This document shows positions 1 through 11,280 of a stretch of 64,000 bases of DNA, one piece after another. The notes beneath the pieces are model-generated. The model made no database searches. It saw only the letters and a list, made by a program, of their open reading frames with translations, and was not told the DNA's origin. The position numbers and the translations under genes were made by a program. Source of the stretch: Druceiella hillmani (lineage: Eukaryota; Arthropoda; Insecta; Lepidoptera; Hepialidae); contig JAYKKI010000006.1 of assembly GCA_039881145.1 (NCBI GenBank), positions 12,057,501 through 12,121,500 on the forward strand. The letters are read 5' to 3'. How positions within the stretch are numbered: the first letter of the stretch is position 1; each line of letters opens with the position of its first letter.

Positions 1-254
1 TCATAACTTTAAGCAAACGATATTCTTGAATCTATAAGCGTGAGGTCTGGCAACTTCGCAGGCATGTCTCACGTCCCTTGTACCCTCCCCATCAATCGCC
101 ACATTCATTGTTCAAAAATCACGTACAGATATCGTTTCAAATAAATGTTGTTCAAGTAAGCTCTCGGTATTTCCTGTAACAAATCTAAAATAATACGATG
201 AAGCACATTTAAGATATGGTATATAGAGATATCTGATTGGGGGAACCCAATCAG
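1..254. other. Non-coding stretch with a small hairpin
   Basis: No coding signal is recognised here. The only structure is a perfect 10-bp inverted repeat, arms 232-241 and 246-255 around GGAA, directly beside the minisatellite. A 66-codon open frame on the minus strand has no recognisable motif and runs into the repeat, so it is not called as a gene. Confidence 0.6.
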
Positions 255-626
255 ATGACTTTCAATAGAGTGATATTGATTTAATAGATGTCCGTTAACA
301 ATCACTCATATAATTCCTGACTTTTAATATATGATATTGATTCAATAGGTATCCGTTAACAACCACTCCTATAATTCTTGACTTTCAATAGAGTGATATT
401 AATTCAATAGATTTCCGTTAACAATCGCTCATATAATTCCTGACTTTCAATAGAGTGAAATTAATTCAATAAATGTCCGTTAACAATCACTCATATAATT
501 GCTGACTTTCAATAGATGATATTGATTCAATAGATGTCCGTTAACAATCGTTCATATAATTCCTGACTTTCAATAGAGTGATATTAATTCAATAGATGTC
601 CGTTAACAATCACTCATATAATTCCG
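255..626. repeat. 62-bp minisatellite, about six units
   Basis: The landmark CCGTTAAC recurs at about 292, 353, 415, 477, 538 and 600, which gives spacings of 61-62 bp. Each unit contains a version of TTCAATAGAGTGATAT followed by TCCGTTAACAATCACTC and ATATAATTCCTGACTT. Units differ by a few substitutions and 1-2 base indels. The array stops abruptly at about 626 with a change to GGCCCCCACAC. There are no unique spacers between units. Confidence 0.9.
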
Positions 627-1499
627 GCCCCCACACTTAAATTAAAGCATGTTTAATAGAGTTGTAGAATGAGAATATAAATTCCTTTTATTTAAACATC
701 AGGCTGCGTCATTGGCAACGCGACGCTTTGTTCGTAGAAAAACAATTTTAGTTTTAATAATGGAAATTTCGCTTTAAATTCTTAATGAGAAATTTCCATT
801 ATTTATACATCTCGATACGATAGTTTTCTCAGTATAGCTTAAACACATCAGCTATATTAAGAAAACTTTGATTACTCAGAATACAAATGCATTTCATAAT
901 AATATTCTCTTTTTTGTTAGTAAGGAATATTTCGTAACAAGTAAAAAACGAGGAGGTCACGATCGAAAGAGAGAGAGATGAGACTGAGCCAAAGTTGCTT
1001 ACCTTTAAAACCTTCTCTCTGAAATTAACTTGAAAACCCTATAGCCAAACCAAAATCTCGAAAAGTCAAAGATTTTATGATATTTTCATATAAGGGTTTT
1101 TAGGAAAATTTCTGCTAGTAGTTGGCGCCACTAGGGTAAGAGGTCTATTTTGATAACGCGCGCTATTAAAACACAGCAAACGTATTTCAATGTTTGTTTT
1201 TAATGTTTAAAAATAGATAATTCACGTGCATACTGACAAAAAAGTATTGCGAGTTAAAACTTGAACTCAAAGTAGAAGTACAAAAGTTTCTGGCGCCAAG
1301 GAAAAACTAATTGAAAGGTATTGTTTACAAACTTTATGTATCTACATATTTTTTATTCACTGTAAATTGTTTGGACCAGAATATTAATAATAAACGTATT
1401 TTGATGTTTTGAGGCTAAGATAGAAACAATAATTTCAAACCTAATCCAAGTGATAATAACCTACAAAATGATACTGATATACAATACTCAATAGAATGG
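627..1499. other. AT-rich non-coding stretch with imperfect inverted repeats
   Basis: No gene is seen. A 14-bp perfect inverted repeat has arms 756-769 and 790-803. A second, imperfect one lies at about 821-868. These may be ends of a decayed small DNA element, but no target duplication or matching copy was found. Confidence 0.4.
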
Positions 1500-3010
1500 C
1501 CAGTGGAGAAAGCCTGCAACAGTGATACCATATTTTGACATTGTTGATGTCAATAAGTATTTTCTAGAACTATACAAAGATGGTATAGGTATGTCAGAGT
1601 ATTCAATACTACGCAGAAAAAGGCTTTAATATGCTTTAAAATAACTATCTATTAGTACTAGTAACAACAAACAGCAGTACGTGTTTATTCTTTAAAGGCC
1701 AAGTTCATCCTGAAAATACTAAATCCATTACCTATTTTACTTCCCTTGCTTTATGTTTTAAAAATGGATGCATTTTACAATCTATTTATGAATGTATTGC
1801 TGGTAAAGGGCCAAAAGTAGTTTGCAAGCACGTGTCAGTTCTTTGCTATATGCGGTATTAACATTCCATGAATAAAATATATGGTTTATTAAATAAACAC
1901 CAATACAGTAGAAACAAGTACGGCATGCACATAAATTAGATGTTTCAAAAGGCAGCAGACCTTATATATACAATATCTATATTCAATGTACGTAAAAGAA
2001 ATAAGAGAATCATATGTTATGACCCCAAGCCAGAGTCTTCAACTAGTCGAATAAAGGAATGAAACTCAGTCTGAAACCAAGTTTTGAACTATTGTTAAAG
2101 ACTGGTTATATGTGCAATTTTAGACAGCACAAATATGAAAGATGTGATACATGATCATGATTATCTGATTATACTCTTACATCACCACATCGTCCTCAAT
2201 AAAATAAGCGTAATAACCACAATAAAGTAACTTACTAATTTTTTTTATCCAGTTTGTCAATAATCAATATTAATAACAATTTTGGTTGACTTCTGTCTAC
2301 TTGAAATGTAATGAAATTATGTCTATTTGGTTGTAAGGTCATTAATATATGTTTCTTGCAAAAATTATCATCTTATTTAACAAAACAAATCCGACAAGAA
2401 CCAAAAGCTAGACGACGCAACTCTGGTATGCTGAAATATTACTTAGAGATACCAATGTTGGAGAAATTTGTAAATTACAGATAAGCGGGACCAAGCTATG
2501 TGCAAAATATGCACAGTCACTAAAATGCAATAAAAAAACAATAATTCCAGCATTAGAGTGGGATAAATCTAAAGCAATTACTGCTATTGAAACATTTGAG
2601 GGCAAATGTGGAAAGAAAGTAGGCGCTATGGTTTCTTTATATCTGTACAATATCCTTTTCTTGGTGCTTTTCCAGATGGTGTAACTGATAGAGATAATCT
2701 TTTAGAAATTAAATAACATTTTCCAGAAGGGATGAGTGCATTGGACCAGAAAACTATTCACATCTAATTTATAGTTCAAAGAATTTGCAACTGAAAGAAC
2801 ATAGTAGCTATTACTACCAAATTCAAATTCTAGAGATTTCTATGATTTATACATATGGCCGAATGTGTCATCCGGCTTTCTATTTTAAGGTTATGTTACC
2901 AATGATGGCAAAAAAGTATGATTGTTAAATTCATCACTACACAAATTAATTTAAATTACTAGAAGTAGATCAATGTCACGACCACCAAAGAATACCTGGA
3001 ACTAGTGACG
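1500..3010 (+). pseudogene. Decayed SWIM zinc finger / YqaJ-type exonuclease gene
   Basis: Coding similarity runs through several frames with many stops. About 1684-1860 encodes a SWIM-like zinc finger, seen as Cys then AGKGP, then CKHVSVLCY, one Cys of the C-x-C pair being replaced. About 2396-2630 gives ICKLQISGTKLCAKYAQSL and PALEWDKSKAITAIETFEGK. After a frameshift, 2617-2760 gives SVQYPFLGAFPDGV and LLEIK, the conserved core of the YqaJ viral-recombinase (lambda-exonuclease-like) fold. Further pieces resembling its C-terminal part extend to about 3010. SWIM followed by YqaJ is a known arrangement in repeat-borne insect proteins. With the THAP/DDE gene at 4.9-6.5 kb on the other strand it resembles the two-gene ISL2EU transposons. 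Domain identity is seen in the sequence; the element assignment is inference. Confidence 0.75.
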
Positions 3011-3289
3011 TAAAAAGAGAAAGTTAATAAAAAAGTTATTTGAATTTACATAGTTTTTTTGCCAAAAAAATATCTTTTGACTATAGTTCTTCTCAAGATA
3101 TGATAGATAAACACCTTATTGTAAACACAAACATTATAATTTAGGTAGAGTTTAATAACTAATAACATGTGTGCAAAGTTTGTTTATTTACAAATTTTAA
3201 AGTTTGTTTATTTATTTAACAATGTAACTTTTAAAATTGATCAACATGAAACATACGTATATATTATATGTTTTTGGATATAATTTTAA

Positions 3290-4246
3290 GAAGATATTTA
3301 TTTGATTAATGGCTTGTCACCTCTGTCATAAAACCACCTTCATTTTTTAGAAAGAGCTGTCTTAATACATTGGTCGCTTATATTTAGGATAGCTTTAAAA
3401 AACATCTTAGACTCTAATAAGAGTGCCGTCAACCTCAAAGAAAAATGCAGAATTTAGTGACCTAAAATTTTGGGTACTTCTGTATCTATATTTATGCCTA
3501 ATGTATTGAGTGTATCGTACGATAAACTTACTCTGCCTGTCTGCCTTTGCCTACGTCGCCAATAAAGTTTCGAATAAAGTTTTGCGTAATATTTGCCTTA
3601 TTTTATCCTTGTATTTCAACTTACATTTGTCGTTACATGCAGGCTTGACCGCTCTTTCAGGGACACTCTTTTTGTTGAACTTACATAAGCCTTTCCCGTA
3701 TTCTGCAGAGCTTTCTTAACATTTAAGATACAAGAAAAGAGCAAGAATCTCTGCCGCTTGGGAGCTTCTTGCTCTTTTCCTGCATCTTTCAAGGCCATCA
3801 GTTGCAGCATGCTGATTTATGATCGGTTGAGATGTGGAAGCTTTAAGATCGTTGTGTGAAATATTGGCAGTATCTGGTACGGCGGATGGCAGAGTTATTA
3901 TTTTATTAGAACTGGAGGAACGAGATGATTTTCTTGAATTTGTAAGAGGTGGAAGGCGAGTTCCCTCATCAGTAAGTACCTTGAAATGCGGATCCACATC
4001 AGAGTCATCGAAATCGCTACCATCGCTATTAACCATGGTCTCACCTGGGTATTGGTTGACGGTGATTGTAATGATTTTGGGTTGTTTTCTAACTCCACAT
4101 GTTGATTCGCTAAGATTTCTTCCATCACTTTAGTGCTCGTTGAAGGTGTTGCTGAGTTCTCTTGAGGCTCCAACTCCATATCATTGCTCTCAGGTTCATT
4201 TAAGTTAGCCGCCATCACTTTTTCTAGCCACGACCCCTCATCTTCT
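3290..4246 (-). pseudogene. DUF7869-like Cys-rich DDE-like protein, N-terminal part (copy A)
   Basis: Read on the minus strand. A TTTTTTTTCAG acceptor at about 4247 precedes an acidic, Ser-rich N-terminus containing DDSDVDPHF and a basic RCRKRARSSQ stretch. After a frameshift comes NTGKAYVSSTKRV, then CNDKCKLKYKDKI-like sequence, then RSLNSAFFF and an RLFKTFLKAILNISDQCIKTAL block. This order matches the N-terminal third of a large insect family (GKxYVS, CxxKCxxK, RVCKxxFxxTLGIS) whose C-terminal half carries an SDNCxGQ motif. I believe this corresponds to Pfam DUF7869-containing proteins, from memory only. The copy stops at about 3290, so the catalytic-like half is absent. It lies between the two genes of the presumed ISL2EU element. 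Two more copies occur at 30.5-37.1 and 48.7-49.6 kb. Confidence 0.65.
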
Positions 4247-4936
4247 GAAAAAAAAATCATTTATTTGATTAAATTCACGAATACTACACTAACTCAAAAA
4301 AAACTTGTAAATGGCTACTTCCCATTTTTTATTTTTTAATCACTGTCAAAAATACAACAGCTGCACTAAATATGTCAAAATTAAAATAAACAATAGCATT
4401 TATAGTTTAAGAATAAGAGCGAAATTTAATTTAACCAGCAATATTCGACCAACTCGAATGTTACAAAATAATTTCAACAACAATAAATCATTTTCAATTA
4501 GTAAAATAAAAATTACTTACATTTGTAAATTAATACTGGTGGAAAGTATAAATAGTCAAAAGAACGGCCAAAAAATAACACAAGTTTAATCACGAAGACT
4601 AGATAAACTAAATATAATTAACGATAACGAATACAAAACTAACTCGAAATAATTCAGTTTTTGTGACTATGAATTGCACCCATCCGTTCGACAGACATGT
4701 CGCAATTGATGATGCGTTTCTGTTGTTGGTGCGGTGTGTGCGCGGAGCGACTCGGAAATATTGACAGTAATTTTTATACGGGTGTTTTTGGAGTTGATGT
4801 AGTTTTCAACGCAGATTCATATAATAGTAATAACTCGGTTTTGGATTATTTGGAGTTATGCTACTCTTTATCTAGGTGTGCGATATATTATCCGATCTGC
4901 TAGAGGTGTGCGATATAGTATCCGATCTGCTAGCTT
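4247..4936. other. Non-coding stretch between two minus-strand pseudogenes
   Basis: No homology is recognised. A GTAAGT donor-like site on the minus strand at about 4518 could pair with the acceptor at 4247, so a small upstream exon of copy A is possible but unproven. Open frames here (92 codons at 4311-4589 and 68 codons at 4697-4903, plus strand) lack motifs. Confidence 0.35.
4873..4933. repeat. 30-bp tandem duplication
   Basis: AGGTGTGCGATATA followed by one variable base and TATCCGATCTGCTAG is present twice head to tail (about 4874-4903 and 4904-4933), with a single mismatch. Confidence 0.85.
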
Positions 4937-6520
4937 GGAATACAACTTCCCACTTAAAATCTAAATTTTTTTAATTAAACCGATTAGCCTTTCAACATGA
5001 ATTCTCTGAAGAATTTTTTTTTGAAGTTCTGAGCTGAGAAGTCTCAAATTGTCTATCAGTATTTTTTTAACTCGTACACTCGTATTCACAGTTAGGTCTT
5101 TATGACATACTAAATCTTGGACATTAAACCCACGGTCACTCAGAATAGTATCATTAGGTTGTAATTTATCAATAAATCCACATTTTTCAACAACTCACGA
5201 TCGCTTATGAACCCACCATAAGCATCCGACACAAATATGATACATCCCGACGCTGAAATGCTCACTAAAATCATTAAAGTATTACATGATTTATATGTGG
5301 AATATGCGAGCTGTTGCGTGAGTGGATTTTTGGGCTTTGTTATTTTGATTTCTGTGCAATCAATGATTATAGTACATGGATTAACTTTGCCCATAAACCT
5401 CATAGTTTTATCAATCAAATGTTTAGGTACCCAAATATTTAGATCTTTTAATTTACAATATAAAAATGTTGCTTAATAATTTATGAAATAAAATATTGTT
5501 TATTTACATTAAAACGAAAAGCTAGTTCAGTGAACAATGTGTTTCGCCGTAATTTTATCACTGTTTTAGAAATTTATCACATGGACTTAAGACTCGTTCC
5601 TTTAAAGTTTTCATATGAGGATAGCATTTTAAATAGCCAATTTCATCTCCAAAAATATTAAATATGATTCTCAAAGATCTGGAATCTAGTATAAAACTGC
5701 ACTTCCGCTGGATTTTTCACATCCATCACGCGTTCATTTTTAAACTTTTTTTCTTGTTATAACTTTTAAAACCGGACATGATATTTTAAAGTCTTTATGT
5801 AAATTCGTATGACATTCACATATGTCACACTGCATTCCAACATCATTATGTGATTTGATGTGAAAATTATTCTGAGATGTGATTTGCTCTTCAGCACAAT
5901 CAAAACAAACCTTATCACTTGTACTGTCTGACACATTTTCATCTCTTTCTCTATTTCTTTCTTTCTGATAACGCGTTCGGAATAGCGCTGACATCGCTCT
6001 TTTTTTTGACAAAATAAAATAATCGGTTGCCTCATTACAATGGAATTTACTTGGCACTGCATTTTTTTTCAACATTAGCCTGGCTGAAATAGAATAAATA
6101 TGTGTTCATTAAGTAATTCAGTAGAATAATGAGTAATCTTAGAGAAGAAAATACTAGTTAGGGCATTAGTTTCTATTTTAATACTTTCCATTAATCAAAT
6201 ATAGGCAAATACTAAAAAAGCCTAGTGCTATCTAAAACTTGAACTTAGGTCGGGTTATGCACTACAGTGAGAAAGAGGCCTAATTTATTCATAGAAAGTT
6301 TTAAAAAACACTTACGTTTCTCTAATATTGAATCTTTGGATAGTTCATAGTCATCTTTATCGAAGGGGTCTTTGCAAATTAGACTATTGTTTGTAGGCAT
6401 AAACCGAGCTCTACGAATGGCTACAAGCCATTATTTTAAACATATTTTATCCTTATGAAACTTAAGACATCGGCATATTTCGGTTCGAAGAAAATATTAA
6501 TTCTGCTTCAACAAGTTTTA
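4937..6520 (-). pseudogene. THAP-domain DDE transposase (IS5-like DDE_Tnp_4, ISL2EU-type)
   Basis: On the minus strand an upstream exon (about 6520 to 6316) encodes the middle of a THAP DNA-binding domain: WLVAIRRARFMPTNN, then S-x-ICKDPF. It ends at a GTAAGT donor. A TTTCAG acceptor places the next exon at 6083, and the spliced frame continues LMLKKNAVPSKF, the typical THAP end. Downstream are LSPCDKFLKTVIKLRRN, then IIIDCTEIKITKPKNPL, YSTYKSCNTLMILVSIS, ILSDRGFNVQDLV and RIHVERLIGLIKK. These contain all three DDE positions: D of IDCTE, D of SDRGF and E of HVER. Stops and frameshifts between 5420 and 5740 break the gene, as does a TAG at 4961-4963. It faces the SWIM/YqaJ gene tail to tail. 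Retained splice sites and an intact triad suggest moderate age. Confidence 0.8.
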
Positions 6521-6533
6521 TAAAAAAATTAAT

Positions 6534-6815
6534 CACAATTAAATGAAACTACGTGATGTAGTATTATTTCTACTTTCTTTAAGTTCTTTACCACGACCTA
6601 GGTCTCGTTGTATTACAACATCTTCAGGTGGAAAATTAACAAAGATATTAGCATAGACCAATCTTTGCTAATATCCCACCTGAAGATGTTGTAATACAAC
6701 GAAACCTAGGTCGTGGTAAAGAAATTAAAGAAAGTAGAAATAATACTACATCACGTAGTTTCATTTAATTGTGAATAATGAATTTCTACAAAATTAACGA
6801 CAAATATATTCAATA
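6534..6815. mobile_element. Fold-back (long inverted repeat) element
   Basis: The left arm (6534 to about 6655) and right arm (about 6660 to 6773) are near-perfect reverse complements over about 110 bp. They contain GAAACTACGTGATGTAGTA and CACGACCTAGGT / ACCTAGGTCGTG. The centre differs by a 13-base gap. Positions 6661-6815, the right arm plus 42 bp outside it, recur at 38,496-38,650 with only a few mismatches and the same length of 155 bp. No coding capacity is present. It is best read as a fold-back MITE family; the autonomous partner is unknown. Confidence 0.85.
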
Positions 6816-8411
6816 TTTAAAAAAATTAATAGAATTCAATCACGCGTATTTGAAAACATAGTGGTTTGACACTTTTGACAGGTGCCTGGACCTGACGTCT
6901 CAATGCTGCCACCTAGTGCACGTCACTTCAGAAAACCCCAGTTACAAATTTAAGTGCTTTATATTTTACACATAAATAGATGTAGGTATACATGGAAAAT
7001 GACTTTTCATAACAATATTTTTGTTTTATAACATTACCCAATACAGAGCTTTCTATTAGAAAAGTCAGGTTTTCTTAGAAGTATTTATGTAAAAGAAACG
7101 ACTTATATGAATTAATATAATAAATGGAGATTTGATAGTAAGTAGTGATTAGAATAAAATTAATATTTATTTATTTCGTTTTAACTAAGTAATAGGAATT
7201 TATTTAAAAATCATTTATGTTATTTTTTTTAGCTACTTGCTTACAGTTTATTTTTTTTTAGTCGAATAAACAGAAAAAGCGCATTCACGCTCGCATAAGG
7301 TACGGGTAGCGCCAGCAAGCTTTTGCAAATTATGCCCCATTAACGAAATTTTTTTTCCTGCTGCATCATAGTATTTTAAAAACCTCGAGATAAATGTGTT
7401 CGGCATTGGATAAATTGGTCCAGTTCTTATTTTGGAGCCAATGCCATTAATGTTCGATCTTTTTATCCCATTTACTAATTAAATCCTACATGCATTTTTA
7501 AACTTTAAACAAATTACAAAACATTTTTAGTCCTAAAAATATTTGTTTAGAGTTTAAAAATGCATATAGGAATTTGTTTATACATAATTTACCTTAAATT
7601 TGGGGATACATAAGATAGAATTTGGGGACTCATAAGATAGCCTGGGCGGAGTGAATATGGGGTTGAAGAGCGTATGAGCGAGTGGGGATACAGTAGTTAC
7701 GGTAATTACAACATCCGTGAATCATGTACACAGTACAAAAACACGTTTTTATTTAACTTATAGGTTGGCCTTGCGTGGTCAATAAGTGAATAATTTTCTA
7801 ACAAACACTTCTTTAATAATATAATAGTATAAGTGGTTCTCAGTCACGCCACATAACCTTGGAATTGTTATACATTTCAATAATTACTTAAATTTATCTA
7901 ATTCAAGTAAAATACGATTACTTACAAAATATGAAAATGCATAATTAAATCATTTCTTGATTTACAGGGGTTCCCATGAGGCTTTAAAATTACTGACATA
8001 ACGACAAGGCTTTTGATAGTTAATCTTGTACGATCCATCTTCAATAAGAAGGTATCTCCATTTCTTCTCTTATTTTACAGTCAATTAATGTGTATAACGT
8101 TATAAGGAAAAATAAATTATAAAATACTGTATAAAAGAAACCCTATGTTTTATTTTGACGATATTCCTAAACAAAAGCTGTATTTTTATTCACGATATTT
8201 CTAAATAAAAGGACGTCTTTTTTTGAGTTTAAGAAGTAATGTCAGTATTTGTCAGTATTTGTAAAAAGTATAATTTTAAAACCTTATTTCCTGACTGAAT
8301 ATAAATTTCTATTTATATAATTTGTGCCTCGAAAAACACATCAACGCTGATGAATTTATAGATGTACACTCAACTTAATAACAATAGTCAGATAGACTTA
8401 AATATCAGACT
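6816..8411. other. AT-rich non-coding stretch with a possible minus-strand coding remnant
   Basis: No named gene is found. On the minus strand about 7445-7265 is stop-free and reads KYYDAAGKKISLMGHNLQKL then AGATRTLCERE, which looks like real decayed protein, but I cannot assign the family. A short direct repeat (TTTGGGGA, x, ACATAAGATAG type) lies at about 7600-7640. Confidence 0.35.
7481..7574. repeat. Imperfect fold-back, about 33-bp arms
   Basis: The arms AAATCCTACATGCATTTTTA... (7481-7513) and ...TAAAAATGCATATAGGAATTT (7542-7574) are reverse complements with few mismatches around a 28-bp centre. It could be a very small MITE. No flanking duplication could be established. Confidence 0.6.
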
Positions 8412-9345
8412 GGTTCATTTAGGTACTATGGTCCAAAATTTTTTTAGATAAAGAACATAGTGATAAGTCATTAAAGAAAAACATTAGTTCTGCCGAAATC
8501 AATAGTTTAGAAGTTGGGATTTTTTTGTACTTTTTTGAAAAATCTTTACTCCAGTCACACAAATCACTTTTGTTTGAAAACTCTTACTAAACCACGTGAC
8601 ATTCGGTATGGAATCAGAGTAGTCATGTAGCAACTGTGCAATGAGGAATTTTTGTTTCTATTCTTAGCTTTATTATTTAAAACTTTATTGTTTTTCTGGT
8701 TTCAAAAAAATATACACGTTTAAAGAAAAATCACTGTCCTAATATCTGTACAACTAGAGATTTGCTTATGACCTTAAAACTACCTTAGGATATGGTGATA
8801 GCCTAGACAAAAAAATATAGTAATATAAGTATTTTAACATCTTCGGAAATCAATATCATGTGCAATAAGTGTCTAAATGTGAAGCATTAATTCAACTCAG
8901 ATTTATCTAAATTACTCGCAAATCAATGTTTATTAGCCTTAGCATACATAAAATATGTTCAGGTAAGATAACTATGCTAGAAAGAGCGCTTTTATGTTGT
9001 GCATGTAGCAGAAAGAGAGCGATATACCCTATTGTTATGATATGAATGTATTTCGTTAGCGTGAAAAATTCTTTGAACTGACGGCCTCGTAATACCGGCA
9101 CGCCTTGTCATGCTTTTTTGACTAGTGGTCGAATCACGAAAATCTATCATTTCATGCTTCTCTACTTCCATACCAAATTTCATGTGATTTAGTGGAATAG
9201 TTTTCGAAGAAGTGATTTGTGTGACTGGAGTAAAGATTTAAAAAAATAATAAAAAATCATAACTTCAAAACTATGGATTTTCGCAGAACTAATGTTGTTT
9301 TTAAATGACTTGTCACGATGTTGGACCACTGTAAATGGATCACCT
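8412..9345. mobile_element. Small DNA element with long terminal inverted repeats
   Basis: About 8412-8610 and the reverse complement of about 9170-9345 share a long diverged stretch, including TGGTCCAA near the ends, TGATAAGTCATTAAAGAAA / TGACAAGTCATTTAAAAAC, ACATTAGTTCTGC, and TCTTTACTCCAGTCACACAA followed by ATCACTT. These are terminal inverted repeats of roughly 175-200 bp at about 75-80% identity by eye. The interior has a helix-turn-helix-like coding scrap on the minus strand, listed separately. The end sequence is of the Tc1/mariner-like kind common in insects; that assignment is inference. Confidence 0.6.
8992..9183 (-). pseudogene. Helix-turn-helix remnant of a Tc1/mariner-like transposase
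   Basis: The minus-strand frame contains RRAGITRPSVQRIFHANEIH followed by SYHNNRVY. This resembles the second DNA-binding helix-turn-helix of Tc1/mariner-like transposases (GIS-x-SV-x-RIL, then HPY-x-x-x-VQ). No catalytic region remains. It sits inside the inverted-repeat element at 8.4-9.35 kb, which would then be a deletion derivative. The match is short and made by eye. Confidence 0.4.
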
Positions 9346-10759
9346 ATATAAACTATTTTCTACTCTACAATGAAATAAAAAATATATATTTATTTGTTTC
9401 TTAACAAATTGTTCATTCCTACAGCTAAATATATGAATCTTTATTTAAAAAAGTGGGTCTAATTAAAATCCACTTTTCACCAATTCTAAAGGTTTCTTTT
9501 TGAATGGAATCACTGAAGATATGTATATATTATTGCTTTATTCTGCAACTATTAGAGCTTTAAAAATAATTTTTTCAGTTCTATTTTTTGTTTTACTAGA
9601 ATCTTCTATTTATTTAGTTATTTATTACTTTCGTTTAAAAGGCGTTTTAAGATTGGGCTTGGGGCTACGAAACCTGTATGACAAAAGGGTGAGGTAGTGA
9701 TGGGAAAACCCGGGACAGGTGATTTAACTATAAAACGAAACATTTTTTGGAGACCAAGTAAAAATAACGTCTAAAAGTGAGTGTATATTTTTTAGTTGAA
9801 TTTGTAAAAAAATGGTATCAAGGTAAAATTAGTTGCATTAACAATTTCCCAAAATGTTTCTGCTATCAAATCAGTGTTATTAAAATATGTATTAAAGACA
9901 CACATATCAACCTGTCAGAATAAGAATATAAACAAGCATAAATAAGATATTGATACTGGATGGGGAGGGGAGCTTATTTTATTTCATGAAAGTACACGTA
10001 AAGAGATAACTCACATTTAGCCAGAGATGGATTGTTCTAAAATTTTGTAGGGTAAATTAGTTCTTTTGGCTAAATTTTGTAGCCAGAAGGTAGATGTCGG
10101 TACCGTAAAATGGGGCGACTTTGATTAGGTTTTAGCTTAAACTATTCTCTATTTCTATTGAATTTTGAAACAGTCAATAAAAAATATACTAGGTTATCGG
10201 TTAGATTGTAGATTACGAAAACGCTTGAAAAAAAATGTAGAATTTATGGTTTGGAAAAAAAATAAAATGTGACTTTTTAATTTTCAACTGTTGCTGTGAC
10301 TACTTTGCACCTGTTTTTTCTATCGTATTTCAAAAGTAGCCCCATAAAAGAGTAAATTAGTGAAAAAAATACTTTTCCAGCTAATATTTTATAAGTGATT
10401 AACATTTTATAAATTTGGGGTGATATTGATAAGCAGAGGGAATTTGATAGGTGAGCAGAATATACAAATAAAATACTTTATATTAACGTAACTATTTTGT
10501 TGCAAATTAGAAAAAAATTAAATTTCTTACAAAATTATAATTTTTATATACTTAGGTATATTTTGTAACGTAAATTATTAAAAAATTAATTCAAATTACT
10601 TTTGGTCAGGAACAGTTTAATTATCAGACTTTAATAATCATCACAGCATAGCACCACATTACGATGGACGATTAACCTAGTTTTTTACATTTCCTTAATA
10701 TTAATCTCATTTGAAAAGTTAGAAGTTAACTTCAAATTCGGGATCCACCAGATACATAA
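9346..10759. other. AT-rich non-coding stretch
   Basis: No homology recognised. A 65-codon open frame at 9500-9697 is hydrophobic and low in complexity without motifs. I see nothing else supportable. Confidence 0.5.
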
Positions 10760-11280
10760 TGATATCTCGTTTTTCTATTATTAATATATCGTCGTCCACG
10801 AGCCAAAATTTAGACATGTCTTTTAACAGACTTTAGTTCTTTAACAATCTTGCCATCTGAAATGTCTTCAATCAGAAAGATATAATTGTAAGTTTTTTTC
10901 TCTTTTAAGTGTGGAACTTTGCTAGTATAAATTTACCGACCTCTGGGTCACCGCGCTTTTTGCGCTTTTTGCGCAATATGGATAATTATCCTCTTCCCTT
11001 TCGAAGTTAAAAGGTCCAGCAACAGATTCATTATCTATTGTCTGTACATTAAAATGTGGATTTAATGGTCCAGAAGTGACGCCCATATCTATTTCAGATT
11101 CAGATTCCCTCGCTTGTAATTCCATATTATCTCTTTCCTCAGTATCAAGAGTGACTATACTTTTTCCTGGTTCGATATTTAACCTTTTCTTCTTTCTTCT
11201 AATTGTGCCCTTGCCATATCTTTTGTTTCTTCAAATAATCAGTCAAAACATCTCGAATCAGCAGCAGAAGACTCACTTGG
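10760..11280 (-). other. Unidentified coding-like segment
   Basis: The minus strand has long, compositionally protein-like stretches broken by few stops. About 11,280-11,130 gives LFEETKDMARAQLEERRK. 11,125-10,922 (67 codons) gives acidic sequence with GPLNPHFNVQT. After a donor-like GTAAAT and a frame change, about 10,890-10,760 reads KKTYNYIFLIEDISDGKIV then KELKSVKRH. I do not recognise the family. It may be the 5' part of a DNA-transposon gene. It lies on the opposite strand from the piggyBac remnant, so it probably belongs to another element. Confidence 0.35.

Noticed and set aside
255..626. Possible CRISPR array
   Set aside because: The 62-bp units are contiguous with no unique spacers and there are no cas genes; the context is eukaryotic.
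10922..11125. N-terminus of the piggyBac transposase
   Set aside because: It has an acidic, piggyBac-like composition but lies on the opposite strand from the clear piggyBac remnant at 11.9-13.0 kb.
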